This document shows, one piece after another, positions 12,047-24,183 of a stretch of 64,000 bases of DNA. Within the stretch, counting starts at the first letter, position 1. Each line of letters begins with the position of its first letter. A model generated the notes under the pieces. The model was given only the letters and a program-made list of their open reading frames with translations. It did no database searches and was not told the origin of the DNA. Source of the stretch: Dugong dugon (lineage: Eukaryota > Chordata > Mammalia > Sirenia > Dugongidae). The stretch is from assembly GCA_030035585.1 (NCBI GenBank), contig CM057464.1, positions 31,823,465 through 31,887,464 on the forward strand. The letters are read 5' to 3'. The position numbers were made by a program, and so were the translations under genes.

Positions 12047-12835
12047 GTCTAAACACATCCAAACACATCTAGGAGCTGAGTTACTGGGGCTAAGGGCTGG
12101 GGACCATAGTCTTGGGGGACATCTAGGTCAACTGGCATAACATAGTTCATAAAGAAAATGTTCTACATCCTATTTAGGTGAGTAGCATCTGGGGTCTTAA
12201 AAGCTTGCAAGCAGCCATCTAAGACACATCTGTTGGTCGCATCTCGTCCGGAGTAAAGAGAATGAAGAAAATCAAAGACACAAGGAAAATATTAGTTCAA
12301 AGGACTAACGGACCACATGAACCCCATCCTCCACCAGCCTGACCCCAGAAGAACTAGATGGTGCCTGGCTACCACCACTGACTGCTCTGACAGGGATCAC
12401 AATAGAGGGTCATAGGCAGAGCAGGAGAAAAATGTAGAACAAAATTCAAATTCACAAAATATAAGACCAGACTTACCGGCCTGGCAGAGACTGGAGGGAT
12501 CCCTGAGACTAACTCGGAACTGAAGCCACTCTCAAAGCCCACCTTTCAGCCAAAAATTAGAGAGGACTATAAAACAAACAATAATACATGTGAGGAACAT
12601 GTTTCTTGGTTCAATCAAGTATACAAGACTAAATGGGCAATATTTGCCCAAAAGCAAAGGCAGGAAGGGAGAGGAAAACTGGATAAATGGGCACAGGGAA
12701 CATCGAGTGGGAAGGGGGAGAGTGATGACACATTGCAGGGATTGCAACCAATGTCACAAAACAATTTGTGTATAAATTTTTGAATGAGAAACTAATTTGC
12801 ACTGTAAACTTTCACCTAAAGCACAATAAAATTAA

Positions 12836-13609
12836 ATATATATGTATATGTATACAATTCTAATAAGCTAAAAATAAATTTGTGATTGTCTACAATGATT
12901 ATAATCAATACAAATCTCTGTACTTATGCAAAGAAAGTAAGAGAACACAATTTATTGCTTTGTTTGGCTTCTTCCCTCATGTAACGCCTCTCACCCTATC
13001 CACAGATTTATTTCAACTGCTAATAATGAATTCAGAGTCTAGCAAAGGCCATCAAACCTCCATCATAGGAGAGTAGCTGCATAACCATAACCTATTTCTC
13101 AACCAATATTATGCCTATTAGGAATGATTAATACAACTGTATAGTGAACTCTTCAGAATAAAATGAAATAAGCCTAGGAGAGTGGGATTTTTTATATATA
13201 TTGTTTTATTTTTTTAGATATAATGTTATTGTTTATTTTTAATAATATTCATTAAAGAAATGTAGAAAGTACAGAAAGATAAATAAAAATCAATTATAAT
13301 GACAATACAAATCAATGGCCTGGTAGAAGTTGGGTAAACTGTGTGTGTATATGTATGTACACATGGTGAAAATGTAGCGTGTGTATTTATTTTAAATTTA
13401 TATAAAATTTATATAACATATGATGCAAGTATACTAACTTTTTAGAGTAGTATGAATACTTTGATCCATATTATCAATTTTTCCTCTGGAAATATTATTT
13501 CATTTGCATCCCAACCTTTAGTTCTACTTTTTTTGTAGAAAAGTCTTGCCAAATCTCGATTTTTTTTTTAAATCTTTGCCAAAGACAGACAAACAAAAAA
13601 ATTACTGTT
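12836..13609. other. AT-rich spacer, no gene recognised
   Basis: Contains short TATATG-type simple sequence next to the L1-B tail and around 13340-13420. The frame at 12882-13076 has no recognisable domain. Confidence 0.6.
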
Positions 13610-14440
13610 GTTTTTATATGCTTTTTGTTGACTATTAGTAATGCTGAAATGCTGAACACATTTTGGTATAATTATTAGCATTTTTTTCATTTTGTGAATT
13701 GTTATATCATGATCTTTGTCCGTTTTCCTATTGTAGCTTTGTCTTTATCTCTGTATAACTTTATTTATCAAAACTCTATATATTAAGAGTATTAACCTTT
13801 TACATGAAACACCTTTTGAATTTCCCAGTCTGCTTGTTTGTTGTTAGGTGCTATCGAGTCAGTTCTGACTCATAGCAACCCTATGTACAACAGAAGGAAA
13901 CACTGCCCAGTCCTGTGCCATTCTCACAATCATTGCTACACTTGAGCCTATCGGTGCATCCACTGTGTCAGTTCATCTCATCGAGGGTCTTCCTCTTCTT
14001 CACTGACACTCTACCGAGCATGATGTCTTTCTCCAGGGTCTGGTACGTCCTGATAACACATCCAAAGTATGTGAGACAAAGTCTCACCATCCTTGCTTCT
14101 AAGGAGCGTTCTAGCTGTACTTCTTCCAAGACAGATTTGTTTGTTGTTCTGGCAGTGTATGGTATATTCAATATTCTTTGCCAACACCATAATTCAAAGG
14201 CATCAATTCTTCTTCAGTCTTCCTTATTCATTGTCCAGCATTCACATACATATGAGGCGATTGAAAATACCATGGCTTGGGTCAGGCGCACCTTAGTCCT
14301 CAAAGTGACATCTTTGCTTTTTAACACCTTAACAAAGTCTGCTTAGTGACAATATTTTTTTCCAAATTTATTATTATAGTTCTTATATGTCAGCATTTAT
14401 AATTTGAAAGATGGCCTTTAATTTCTCAAAGTAATGTCAT
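13610..14440 (-). mobile_element. Old L1 ORF2 fragment, split by an RTE
   Basis: The plus strand resembles the antisense of an L1 ORF2 C-terminal stretch: GATCTTTGTCCGTTTTCCTA, then a TCTATATATTAAGAGTATTA block. It appears to resume after the RTE at 14345. It is strongly diverged and much older than L1-A to L1-F. The boundaries are approximate. Confidence 0.4.
13836..14335 (-). mobile_element. RTE (BovB-clade) LINE, 5'-truncated, with target duplication
   Basis: A 500-bp 3' end of the same RTE family as at 11577. It is flanked by a perfect 9-bp direct repeat, AGTCTGCTT (13827-13835 and 14336-14344). The plus strand begins with the reverse-complemented tail TGTTTGTTGTTAGGTGCTAT and includes the antisense coding block CCAACACCATAATTCAAAGG. 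The antisense C-terminal coding part is interrupted and not functional. Confidence 0.92.
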
Positions 14441-14837
14441 ATGAGTATTAGTAACTAGTATAGTAGCTTCTATTTTATGAATATTTCATCTTTGTATTTT
14501 TTGTTCTTTATAATCTGTAACTTCATAATTTAAAATAGCTTAAAATACAAGAGTCATAAAATAAGAAAATTTGAATAAAAAGAAAAATTGTAAACTGTGT
14601 AGAGAAAAATAAAAACACAAATGCTTTAAGCTTCAGGTAATACTCTTACTAATTGAACATAATTTCGATTCTAAGTTTCCTTGCCACCAAGGCAAAATAA
14701 AGAAAAGAAAATGCTACTAAAAGTTTTAGTATCTTATTTTTAAAAAGCAAAGTGTATGAGTTCATCTAAAGTAACATTTTTTTCCCTCAAGCTGAATTCT
14801 AAATTATCATGTGGATTTTGGTGCAAAGGACTATGAA

Positions 14838-14914
14838 ATGCATTCATTCATTAATTCATTGATTAATTCAATTCATAATGCTTGAACGCTTAGTATGTGC
14901 CATGCTGGGACACT
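14838..14914 (-). repeat. L2/MIR-type 3' end
   Basis: A CATTCATTCATT run, then GCTTAGTATGTGCCATGCTGG, matches the antisense 3' end of an L2 or MIR element. An AfroSINE abuts or interrupts it on the right. Confidence 0.55.
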
Positions 14915-14915
14915 G

Positions 14916-15096
14916 TTGCTGCTGTTATGTCCTGTCCAGGCAATTCCGACTCATAGTAACCTTATAGGACAGAGCAGAACTGTCCCATAGGGTTTCCTAG
15001 GCTGTATGTAATCTTGTGGGACTGCTGGTGGGTTTGAACCACTGACCTTCCAGTTAGCAGCCGAGAGCTTTAACCACTGCACTACCATGGCTCCTT
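14916..15096 (-). repeat. AfroSINE
   Basis: The plus strand shows the antisense order: tail AATTCCGACTCATAGTAACC, body ACTGTCCCATAGGGTTTCC, then tRNA-like head ending CACTACCATGGCTCC. It is close to full length. Confidence 0.88.
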
Positions 15097-15333
15097 GCTG
15101 AAACTCTGGACTCTGCTATAAGGCTATTATTCTTTGGGTCCTGAGCACAAGTCTCTCCTTCTTTACAGACACTACTCTGCTTTAATCTATTTCTCTATCT
15201 GCCTTACCCAAGCAGAAAATCTAGAACAAAATTTACTAAGTCTGTATAACAGTTAACAGTTCTTTTGGTTACAAAAAAAATAGGAAACAATTCAAGACAG
15301 ATTTCAAAAAAATGGACTTACTAGAAAGATAGT

Positions 15334-15443
15334 GTTGCTGTTGTTGTTAGGTGACATCAAGTCGGTTCCGACTAGCAACCCTATAGGACAGAGTAGAACA
15401 GCCCCATAGGGTTTCCAAGGAGCAGCTGGTGGATTCGAACTAC
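15334..15443 (-). repeat. AfroSINE, head missing
   Basis: Starts with GTTGTTGTTAGGTGACATCA and runs through CCCCATAGGGTTTCCAAGG to GGATTCGAACTAC; the tRNA-like head is absent. Confidence 0.88.
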
Positions 15444-15584
15444 TAAATCTTATTAAATCCAAAAAAGCATTGAACAAGCAACTTTAGACACAGCAGAACT
15501 CTCTACACCAGGAGTATATGAATTTGTATATCTTATTTCTTTTACAGTAGATGAGACCCTGTCTATAAATTAGAATCATTCAGT

Positions 15585-15690
15585 GAGACTTTTTAAAGTA
15601 CTGTGTCCAGATGCTACCTCAAATCAATTAAATCAGAGTCTCTGGGCACCAGAGCCTATGCATTAGTAAGTCTTAGGAGTCACAGGTGAT
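15585..15690 (+). repeat. MER5-like hAT MITE fragment
   Basis: The order AGAATCATTCAGTGAGAC, then CAGATGCTACCTC, AATCAGAGTCTCTGG and CCTATGCATTAGTAAG matches the middle of MER5-type elements. The terminal inverted repeats are lost. Confidence 0.5.
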
Positions 15691-15977
15691 TTAAAGGTGC
15701 AGTCATGGTTAAAATACCTAAAGGGCTGCATTTAGCATAATTCTTTTAAGTCCCAGAGTCTGCGTATTTCTCTCAGTTCAGCATTCAGAATTCCAAGTAC
15801 AGAGAAGCTAACAAGTCTAACTTGACTAAGCTGTTCACCACTGGCCATATCAGTCGTAGCCATAAGGAAGTCTCATGGACCAGACACGGCTACAGGGTAG
15901 GTCAACCAATTGTCCTGTTTACCTGGGGTTGAGGGGTTCTCTTAGGCATGGGACTATAACCAGGACCACACCAAGAC

Positions 15978-16168
15978 CAGCTGCTGTAGAGTCAACTCTG
16001 ACTCATGGCGACCCCATGTGTGTCAGAGGAGAACTGTCTTCCATAGGGTTCTCAATAGCTGATTTTTCAGAAGTAGATTGCCAGGCTTCTCTTCTAGGGT
16101 GCCTCAGGGTGGACACAAACCTCCAGTCTTTCAGTTAGTAGCCAACTGTTACACCACCCAAGGACTCT
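15978..16168 (-). repeat. AfroSINE (long-body variant)
   Basis: Antisense tail GAGTCAACTCTGACTCATGG, body CAATAGCTGATTTTTCAGAAG, and head remnant ACACCACCCAAGGACTC. Confidence 0.87.
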
Positions 16169-17477
16169 AAAACCAGGACAGTCCCGGGCATACTGGAACA
16201 ACTGGTCACTCTACCAGGGAGCCACCACTGTAGGGCCAAATAAGGAGTTGTGGAGAGTGGGATGGAGTAGTCAAACAACTCAATAGCCCTTCATCACATT
16301 GTGTAGCCTTCGTGTTTGCAGAACCCATACCATCTGAAGTGTTTTGTGATTGTTTTACGGGGAGGTGGGGAGAGGATGGGGGTGTGGTGATTTATTCTGC
16401 AGTACTATATAAACTAAAAGTTCAGGGCAACCTCACAATATTTAAGGTAGTATATGTCAAAGGATAGATAAAACTGAGGTAAGTTTGGTGATTTAACTAT
16501 AGAGATTCTTTTATGAGTTTAATACACCTAGCAGCAAAAGTCTTAAATATGTATAGTGAAATAAATAACTTTTACTTTTATAAATCCTCTACTAACACTC
16601 TAAGACACTTTTAACCAACTTCATGACCAAAACTAAAACTCACCAAAGTAGAAAGCAAAATGTGTTAGAAATGTTATCTCTGACAGCTAAACATCATCAT
16701 CCTTTTCCACATTTTAAAATGAAACATTACAAAAAGTAGGGCATTTTAACTTAAAATGACTTCTATTTCCAGCATCTCTATCCACTCTCTGGCAGCCAGA
16801 ACTGACCAAATGACTGATTTAAAAAATATATATATATATGTGTAATTCAATAGACTAAGGGATTGCTTCTTAATGAGATGATGTCAAGCCCTCAACTTAC
16901 TAATATATAGGAGGTTTTTCTGACTGATACAGAATATCTAGAAAAAGAAGATCACAGCAACCTCTTATAAAGTCTGTGAGAACATAAATCATCACTCAAT
17001 ACAATGGACATTCTAGGAATATACTGTGCAGCTTCTAGGAGAAGAGGCAAGATGGAGAGGACTCCCAAATCAAAATAAACAATGCCAACAGTAGAAGGCA
17101 TTTGGGAACACCAATGTGATTTGTTATATACAAGAATGCTGGGTAAGTTGAAAATTCCCTTCAGCCATACAAAGGAGAGGTCTCCACTAGATTCAATGCT
17201 GAAAGTTTAACACTGACTCAAGATATATTCTGCAAAGAAAAGTCAGTGCCCTTGGTGTAAGGAAGAGAAGAACTAATCAATATAATGCAAGCAACCTAAC
17301 AACCGTCATCCTGCTGACAAGAACCACAGCTACAAAACTCTCACCTGAAACATACAAATTACTGCCTGTGATATACGTTTTGAGAAATGCATTCTAAGAA
17401 ATAATATTGCTGTGTGAATCTAAAAGCAAACAGATCTCATGATTTTGGTGCCCCAAAAGGGATTATAATCATGGGGA
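16169..17477. other. Spacer, no gene or known repeat recognised
   Basis: Contains a short TA run near 16829-16840. No domain-bearing frame is present, and no family could be assigned with confidence. Confidence 0.55.
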
Positions 17478-17675
17478 CCAAATCCATTGCTGTCAATTCT
17501 ATTACAACTCACAGCGACCCCATAAGACAGGGTAGAACTGCCCCATAGAGTTTCCAAGGCTGTAATCTTTACAGAAGCAGACTGCCACATCTTCTGTGGA
17601 GCCGCTGTTGGGTTCCAATCGCCAACTTTTTGGTTAGCAGCTGAGTGCTTAACCACTGCACAACCAGGGCTCCTT
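17478..17675 (-). repeat. AfroSINE
   Basis: Antisense tail CAACTCACAGCGACCCCATA, body GCCCCATAGAGTTTCCAAGG and GCTGTAATCTTTACAGAAGC, head ending CACTGCACAACCAGGGCTCC. Confidence 0.9.
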
Positions 17676-18895
17676 AATCACGTGGACAATAAATGTTTAA
17701 ATCTCAGACGAAGACTAACTACAAATAAACACAGAGAACAGTGTTATTTCCAAGGGAAACACAGGTGACTCTGCTAAGATAGCATTTTCTGGCTTTACTA
17801 CATTCTAAATCCTAAATTCCTTCATTAGGCAATGGGAAATGGTTTATACTACTTAAACTATTCAGATGATCAATTAATAGGGTAGGCTAGAAAAGCCAAA
17901 AGAGAAACCATGATAAAACTGATTACTGTCCTTTAGACTGAAACTAATTCAATTAATGTTAAAAAGAGAGAAAATAATTCAGGCTGTGGGTAAATTTTAA
18001 TGAGAAAAAGAAAAATAAAAAAACTTCTCTGGTTCAATTTTACCTAAAATGTAGTATTTATTACCTCAGCATTTACACTGAAGTTATTTCTCTTTCAACA
18101 ACACAAGCTGTTAACATAGCTTTCTCATGGAAAACCAAATATCCAAGTAGGTAGGGAAATTATGAGGGATTTTCCCATCTACTTCTTTGTCTCAAATTGC
18201 CTGATGTGTTTTGTTTTGAGAGTTCTCTGATTTTCGCAGAATCTCTTAAATGTTTTACTACTAATTTCCTACCTCTGGACATGAGGCTCCTTGTCAGAAC
18301 AGTTCCTGTGTTCAGGATTTCCTCACTTTTTCCTCACTTTCCTTGCATTTCTAACCATATACTAAGCCTGGTTCCTAGGAAAACTTGCTGTACGGAATCT
18401 GTAGTGTACCACACCCAAAATAACCACAGCTGGGTGACAGGTTACCTCATCTACAAACGTCTGTTCTCTACCTGAGTAGCACATGTTTATGACTATCTGA
18501 GGCCTATGTCAAAAGAATGAAAGGGTCCAATAGTCTTGATGTAGGTTTTCCAGAGGCCATGTTGCTGGATGCAAATTTTGTTTCCCTGGTTGTTTTGTAC
18601 TGAAACACATCACGACAAGGGTTTGGCTCAAGCAGTGGTTGCCAGGGTGACCATATCTGAAAGCTCAGTCCCTGGAAGCCTCTGTCTCAGAGCTCTCCTA
18701 GCTCAAATTCACTTTCTGCTGAAGTTCTAAGTTCATCACATACTGCTATATCCCAAAGGGCTACAGCTCCACAGATCCCTAGGTAAAACTTTTAGAACTG
18801 AAAAGGCAAAAAAAAAAAAAAAAAAATTACTTTTTCTCTTTGTCATTTGTCATTAGGACAAAAACGAAGGAATTGTTTGAAATCTCAGCACTCTT
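17676..18895. other. Spacer, no gene or known repeat recognised
   Basis: The frame at 18197-18475 (92 codons) has no domain, no splice context and no similarity I recognise. There is an A-run at about 18810. Confidence 0.55.
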
Positions 18896-19064
18896 GGAGT
18901 CCTGGTGATGCAATGTTTGAGAGCTCCACTGCTAACCAAAAAGTTGGCAGTTCAAATCCACCAGCCCCTCCTTGGAAACCCTATGGGGCAGTTCTACTCT
19001 GTCCTCTAGGGTTGCTATGAGTTAGAATTGACTTGACAGCAATGGTTTGTTTTCAGGTTTTCAA
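18896..19064 (+). repeat. AfroSINE with target duplication
   Basis: Sense copy: head GGAGTCCTGGTGATGCAATG, body GGAAACCCTATGGGGCAGTT, tail GTTAGAATTGACTTGACAGC. Flanked by the 7-bp repeat CACTCTT (18889-18895 and 19065-19071). Confidence 0.9.
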
Positions 19065-19889
19065 CACTCTTGCTCACCAAGCCCAATTATTATCTTGCAT
19101 AGGAAACCCAGCAGCTTAATGGCTCCTACCCTCATGCAACCCTATTCCAAATCCCCATGGGCTAACCTCTGAAAGCCAGGAATGAAGAGGCTGACACAAT
19201 CACATGACCTCATTTGCCATTTATGGTTGATTGATTTCTACATTTGCTAACTGGTCAGTATTTTGAAAACAGACAAAATAGCATAGACTCTCAGAGCACA
19301 TTTCTAAACCCAAAAAGTAAACTCTGGGGTGTAGACCGCTTTGGAGCCCTACAGCGCCACTCTGAGCATGCACATCAGTATAAGCTATAGCAGTGGTGAA
19401 TACTGGAGGCAGGGACGGGTCTGGCTGCAGCACTACGTGAGCCCGCTCACAGGGCTGTGCGAAGAGGCAGGACTGCTGCCTCCTGGGTGATCCTCAGCAG
19501 AAACTTAAATCGAAAACTTAAATCCAGGGATCTTAAGGCAAAACCATTAAAGCCCCAAATGCATGCCCAAACAAAACCTTAAGACATACAGAATGAAAAG
19601 ATAAGGCAGCTTTGAGAAATGAAAGAAGTAAAAAGTACTTGAGGCTGTGGACTTCTGTCATTCTGTCAAATTAGAGGGTAGATGCTAGGGTCTTGGAGAA
19701 AGAAGACTCAGTTTAATCCCAGACACTGTCTTCAGAGGACCAGAAAGCAAGTTAAAAAAAAAGAAGAAAAAAAACTATTCACGTCCTAGAGAATGGAAAT
19801 TGAAGCTGAATAATAGAATTGGCATGATCATTGATAAACGTTACACTTTTCTTAAAGGACTATATTTTCATGATCTATTTAAATATTTA
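19065..19889. other. Spacer, no gene recognised
   Basis: The minus frame at 19221-19433 is 70 codons without a domain. No repeat family was assigned. Confidence 0.5.
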
Positions 19890-20087
19890 CCAGTTGCCAT
19901 CGAGTCCATTCCAACTCACAGCTACCCCACATGTGTCAGAGTAGAAATGTGCTCCATAGGGTTTTCAATGGCTGATTTTTCAGAAGTAGATCACCAGGCC
20001 TTTCTTCTGAGGCACCTCTGGGTAGACTCGAATCTCCAGTCTTTTGGTTAGCAGTCAAGTGTGTTAATTGTTTGCACCCAGGGACTT
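19890..20087 (-). repeat. AfroSINE, left arm of an inverted pair
   Basis: Antisense copy from the tail (CAGTTGCCATCGAGTCCATT) to the head (TTTGCACCCAGGGACTT). It touches a sense copy at its head end. Confidence 0.9.
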
Positions 20088-20270
20088 GCTCGGCTGCTAA
20101 ATAAAAAGTTGGAGATTTGGGTCCACCCAGAGGTGCCCTGGAAGAAAGGCCTGGTGATCTACTTCTGAAAAAATCAGCCACTGAAAACCCTATGGAGCAC
20201 AGTTCTACTCTGACGCACGTGGGGTCACCATGACTCAGAACTGGCAACTGGTTGTTGTTAATGTTCAATC
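20088..20270 (+). repeat. AfroSINE, right arm of an inverted pair
   Basis: Sense copy that begins at GCTCGGCTGCTAA, so it lacks the first part of the head. It ends in CTGGCAACTGGTTGTTGTTA. The palindromic decamer TAAATATTTA lies at 19880-19889 and again at 20271-20280, flanking the whole pair. Confidence 0.88.
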
Positions 20271-20280
20271 TAAATATTTA

Positions 20281-21049
20281 GAAATGCTATATATCCATAA
20301 GCCTTCCAACACAGTAGTGAAATAGCACTTTCATAAGGCTACACAAAATGTCATATTTGAGGCCTAAAATCTTACTGACAAAAATTTAAAAACCACCCCA
20401 AAATACTTGAAAATATTTTCAAAGAGTGATGTACAATCTTTAAAACAGGGAGACATAGTCTAGAAAATTCAGCTTACCCCAACAACGGGTTTAGGAAAGC
20501 AGCTGTTTTCTGAATAATGAAAAGGACAGAGGCAAATTAGAAATGAGGGGAGAAAAACACACTAGGAAAGGATTAGAAGGGGAATAATTTTTTTTTTTTA
20601 AGTCCAACGTCAGTGTCTTAGGATCACAGGTCAGCATGACCTGCAGTGGTCTATTTTGTTGACCTTGTCCTTTTCCCCAAGGCATGGAGAAGAGATATTT
20701 AGATCAGGGAGGACCTTAGGAGCCCACGGCATCTGCTTGGCCCAGGATGACTCACCTAGGGAGCGTAGGAAGGGTTTAGTTACCATGGATCTCTGACCTA
20801 AGCAAGATGACTCTGAGGAACTGGGCAGGTGGACTAGTCCCATCTCTCCTCGCTTTACTCCATAGAGATGAGCTTCCCTTTGGGTGTACAAATAGAAAAA
20901 CAAAGGCCCCCAAACTAACCTGGTTATTTCTGCCTTTCATAATATTGGGTGAGGTCCAGTAAACATTAAAAGACTTCACAGTCTTCCTGGTGAAATTCAA
21001 AACTGAAAAATCAGGGTTGCTTTTAATAAAAGTCTCCAGTAAAGACTCC
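20281..21049. other. Spacer, no gene recognised
   Basis: Minus-strand frames at 20491-21087 overlap one another in different frames and show no domain. Confidence 0.5.
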
Positions 21050-21229
21050 CCAGTTACCACCTGAGTTGACTCTGACTCATGATACACCTACATGTGTTAG
21101 ACTAGAACTGTGCTCCATACGTTTTCAATGGCTGATTTTTCAGAAGCATATTACCAGGCCTTTTTCTGAGGTACTGCTGGGTAGACTCAAACCTACAACC
21201 TTTCAGTTAGGTTTACGCCACCCAGGGAC
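21050..21229 (-). repeat. AfroSINE (long-body variant)
   Basis: Antisense tail GAGTTGACTCTGACTCATGA, body TCAATGGCTGATTTTTCAGA, head end GCCACCCAGGGAC. Confidence 0.86.
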
Positions 21230-21368
21230 ACCTACCAGAGAATCAATATTCTTAAATGCCACTTTTTCTTGCAGGGAAGACAATCACCTTTAGACAACAG
21301 TCTGGCACCCAACCCCAATTGCCCAGTAGAAGATTTAGAAAATTATTTGAAATTTTTAAAGAATTTGA

Positions 21369-22778
21369 GAGGTGGGGCCAAGATGGCAGAGTAGTCAGAC
21401 AGTTCCTGTGGTCCCTCTGACAACAAAGACCAAAAAACAAGTGAATCAATTATATATGACAACCTAGGAGCCCTGAACATCAAAAACAAAGTTGAGGAGT
21501 TGGACTGAGTAGCAGGGGGAGGGAGAGACAGTTCAGACGCACTGAGGATTTGCCAGACCTGACCTGACTGGCACCTTGCAGGCTGGATCGGCTGGTGCAT
21601 GTGGGCTAAGGCAAGCAGTAGCTCTCTGAACACGTTTTCCACATCAGTAGAAAACAAGTGGCGGAGAGTCTGCTCAAGCCTCCAGAACCAGGGAGAAGTG
21701 GCTCTGAACTGGCAAAAGATAAGTACAAGCGTCTAACCAACTGCACAGATCAAAAAAACCCTTCCTACTTTGGGAAGTACCTCTTTCCCATTTACCTACT
21801 CCCAGCCCTCCTCTGGGTCTCAGTACAGGTTCAGTGATTGCTGCGTCCCCTGGGCCGGAAGCAGGACCTGTCACGTGCCCCAAGACATTCTCCTGGCTTT
21901 GGAGAGGGAACAAATTAACAAACAGGAAATAATAGTCTGCCGGTTCCCCTAAGCCAAGAACTCAGGGCAGGAAAAGCCCCTTTGTCTAGGCACAGACATA
22001 AGGGGTCCATGGGCTTTGAATGCCTTTCACCCACACATAGACCTGTCTGGACCTATTTCAACAGTATAGGCCCTCAGCACAGTACAACAGGGTGTACACC
22101 TGAAGCCTATATTCTACTGCAACAACCAAGGGTGAGTGGCAGATTTAAGACATTTGACTCCGCCCTGCCCATTAAGCAAGGTCCTCACCCACCACATCAG
22201 GGGCCTGAGGACTGGAGGCTCCACCCACTCCACCTATCCACCTGCCACAGTGGTCAAAGAACAAGTGGTGCCTCCTAGGCCTTATAGCCAACAGCATTGG
22301 ATGCCCAAAGTCTGGCTGCAAAACCCACTCGCCTGCGTGCTCTAGGGAACAGGGACACCCCTTCCACCCAGGAACTCAGAGGCAGCCACAGCCCCCTGCC
22401 CTGCTCAGCATATGACCCCCTACTACAGCCAGATACCTGTGCCTACTCCAGTCACCCCTGCCCATCTAGGACTGACTGTAGATGAGAGCCTGCACCACAC
22501 ATTTGGCGACCGATGACCTGGACTCCTGAGCTGAATCCACACAAGAAAAGTAAACAGACTCCTGGGTCCACATACCTAGAACAGCTCTAACCAACTGGTG
22601 ACAGGACGTGACAGCTTCAAAGACACCAATAATCAAAGTAGCTCACACGACAAGGCTATTTGGGCGTATCAAAACAAAACAAAAAAAGAAGCTAGGACAC
22701 AGTAAGCAAATATAAAATAAACATAAAAACTTATTGATGGCTCGGAGACAACAGTCAAATCACATAAAGAGGCAGACC
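21369..22778 (+). promoter_or_regulatory. L1-C 5' UTR / internal promoter region
   Basis: About 1.4 kb, relatively GC-rich, without tandem monomers. CAAGATGGC near the first base matches a YY1 site, which by established L1 biology positions the transcription start. An ETS-like CCGGAAG (21855-21861) sits near an E-box CACGTG (21872-21877). The ETS-like site is also present in L1-D; the E-box is not. Promoter activity is inferred. Confidence 0.7.
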
Positions 22779-23740
22779 ATGATGGCTTCAGCAAATGACC
22801 AAAACAAATAAAAAATAAATCTGGAGGAAGAGAACTTCTTAGAATTACTGGAGGTAAAATTCAAAAGATCAATATACATAGCTCTTCAAGATATCAGATC
22901 AGGCAAAATGCAGAACAAGCCAAGGAACACACAGACAAACAAATAGAGGAATTTAAGAAGGTTAAACAAGAGCATAATGACAAATTTAACATGCTGCAAG
23001 AATCCATAGAGACACAGCAAACAGAAATCCGAAAGTTTAACAATAAAATTTAAGAATTAGACAACTCAGTAGAAAGTCATGGGAGCATAATTTAGGCAAT
23101 TCAAGTCAGGATTAGTTAGATTGAAGATAAAGCACTTGACACCTATTTATTTGAGGAAAGTTCAAATAAAAGAATTTTTTAAAAATGAAGAAAACCTAAG
23201 AAGTGTGTGGGTCTCTATTAAGAGGAATAACCTACAAGTGATTAGAGTACCAGAACAGGGGGGATAACAGAAAATACAGAGAGAATTGTTGAATATTTGT
23301 TGGCAGAAAACTTCCCTGATAGCGTGAAAGATGACAAGATATCTACCCAAGAGGCTCATCGAACCCCACATAAGGTAGATCCCAAAAGAAAGTGAACAAC
23401 ACAAATTATAATCAAACTTGCCAAAATCAAAGATAAAGAGAGAATTTTAAGAGCACCTAGGGATAAACGAAAAGTCATCTACCAAGGAGAGACAATAAGA
23501 ATAAGCTTGGACTACTCAGCAGAAACCATGCAGGCAAGAAGTCAGTGGGATGACATATATAAAGCCTCGAAGGAAATAAAATTGCCAGCCAAGAATTATA
23601 TATATGCAGCAAAACTGTCTCTCAAATATGATGGCAAAATTAGGGCATTCCCAGATAAACAGAAGTTTAAAGCATTTCCAAAAACCAAACCAAAATTACA
23701 AGAAAGACTAAAGGGAGTCCTCCAGTTAGAAAATCAATAA
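22779..23740 (+). pseudogene. L1-C ORF1, broken
   Basis: The start ATGATGGCTTCAGCAAATGACC aligns with L1-D. The coiled-coil region lies at about 22850-23180. The RRM and C-terminal domain follow, and the last open stretch (23507-23740) reads MDYSAETMQARSQW and ends LQLENQ. An early TAA after DQNK, several other stops and a TGA at 23393-23395 break it. Bases 23267-23592 are almost identical to L1-D 32304-32629, including that TGA, while the sequence on both sides is much more diverged. Confidence 0.87.
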
Positions 23741-24183
23741 CATCAGATAACAACTCAAGACTAGAACACAGGACAGAACAACCAGATTTCAACCCAGATA
23801 GGGAAGTCAAAAATAAATCAAAGCTAAAACACTGAAAATAGGGAAATAGACATGTCAATATGTAAAAGATGACAACATTAAAACAGAAGAGAGGGACTTA
23901 AAAAATGTAGACATAGATATTACATACAGAGAGGAAGTCAAGGCAGTATAAACAAATAAGAGACTGGTTTAAACTTAGAAAAATAGGGGTAAATATTAAG
24001 GTAAGCACGAAGGAAACTAACAATCCTACACATCAAAATAAAAAACAAGAAGATATAAAGACTCAGCAAATACAAAATCAACAACAAAGAAAAAGATGAA
24101 AAGAAAATAAAGAAAAATGACTCATCACAGAAGATTAAGTGGAACAAAGAAACTATCAACAACACACCAAAAAAGACACCAAG

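Larger units (their letters stand above)
4270..12835 (+). mobile_element. L1-B: near full-length LINE-1 with monomeric 5' UTR
   Basis: The order is complete: 5' UTR (~4270-6100), ORF1 (6101-7132), inter-ORF (7133-7570), ORF2 (7571-11397) and 3' UTR ending in an AATAAA-bearing tail near 12835. The start is placed by alignment with the first bases of L1-E: both have CTAGACAG, then GCACCACACTGT shortly downstream. I could not find a convincing target duplication; AATTCT on both sides is only a weak candidate. Both ORFs carry stops and frameshifts. The 3' UTR is interrupted by a minus-strand RTE (11577-12046). Confidence 0.9.

Noticed and set aside
4227-12870. ATTCTAAT on both sides of L1-B as a target duplication
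   Set aside because: The left copy lies ~35 bp upstream of the aligned element start and the sequence is AT-rich, so the match is not convincing.
13915-14346. 143-codon plus-strand frame
   Set aside because: It is antisense to an RTE LINE with a 9-bp target duplication; the sense strand of the element is minus.
15875-16138. 87-codon frame over an AfroSINE
   Set aside because: Most of it is the antisense AfroSINE. The same peptide pattern (CSIGFSMADFSEVD) recurs at 19800-20051 for the same reason.
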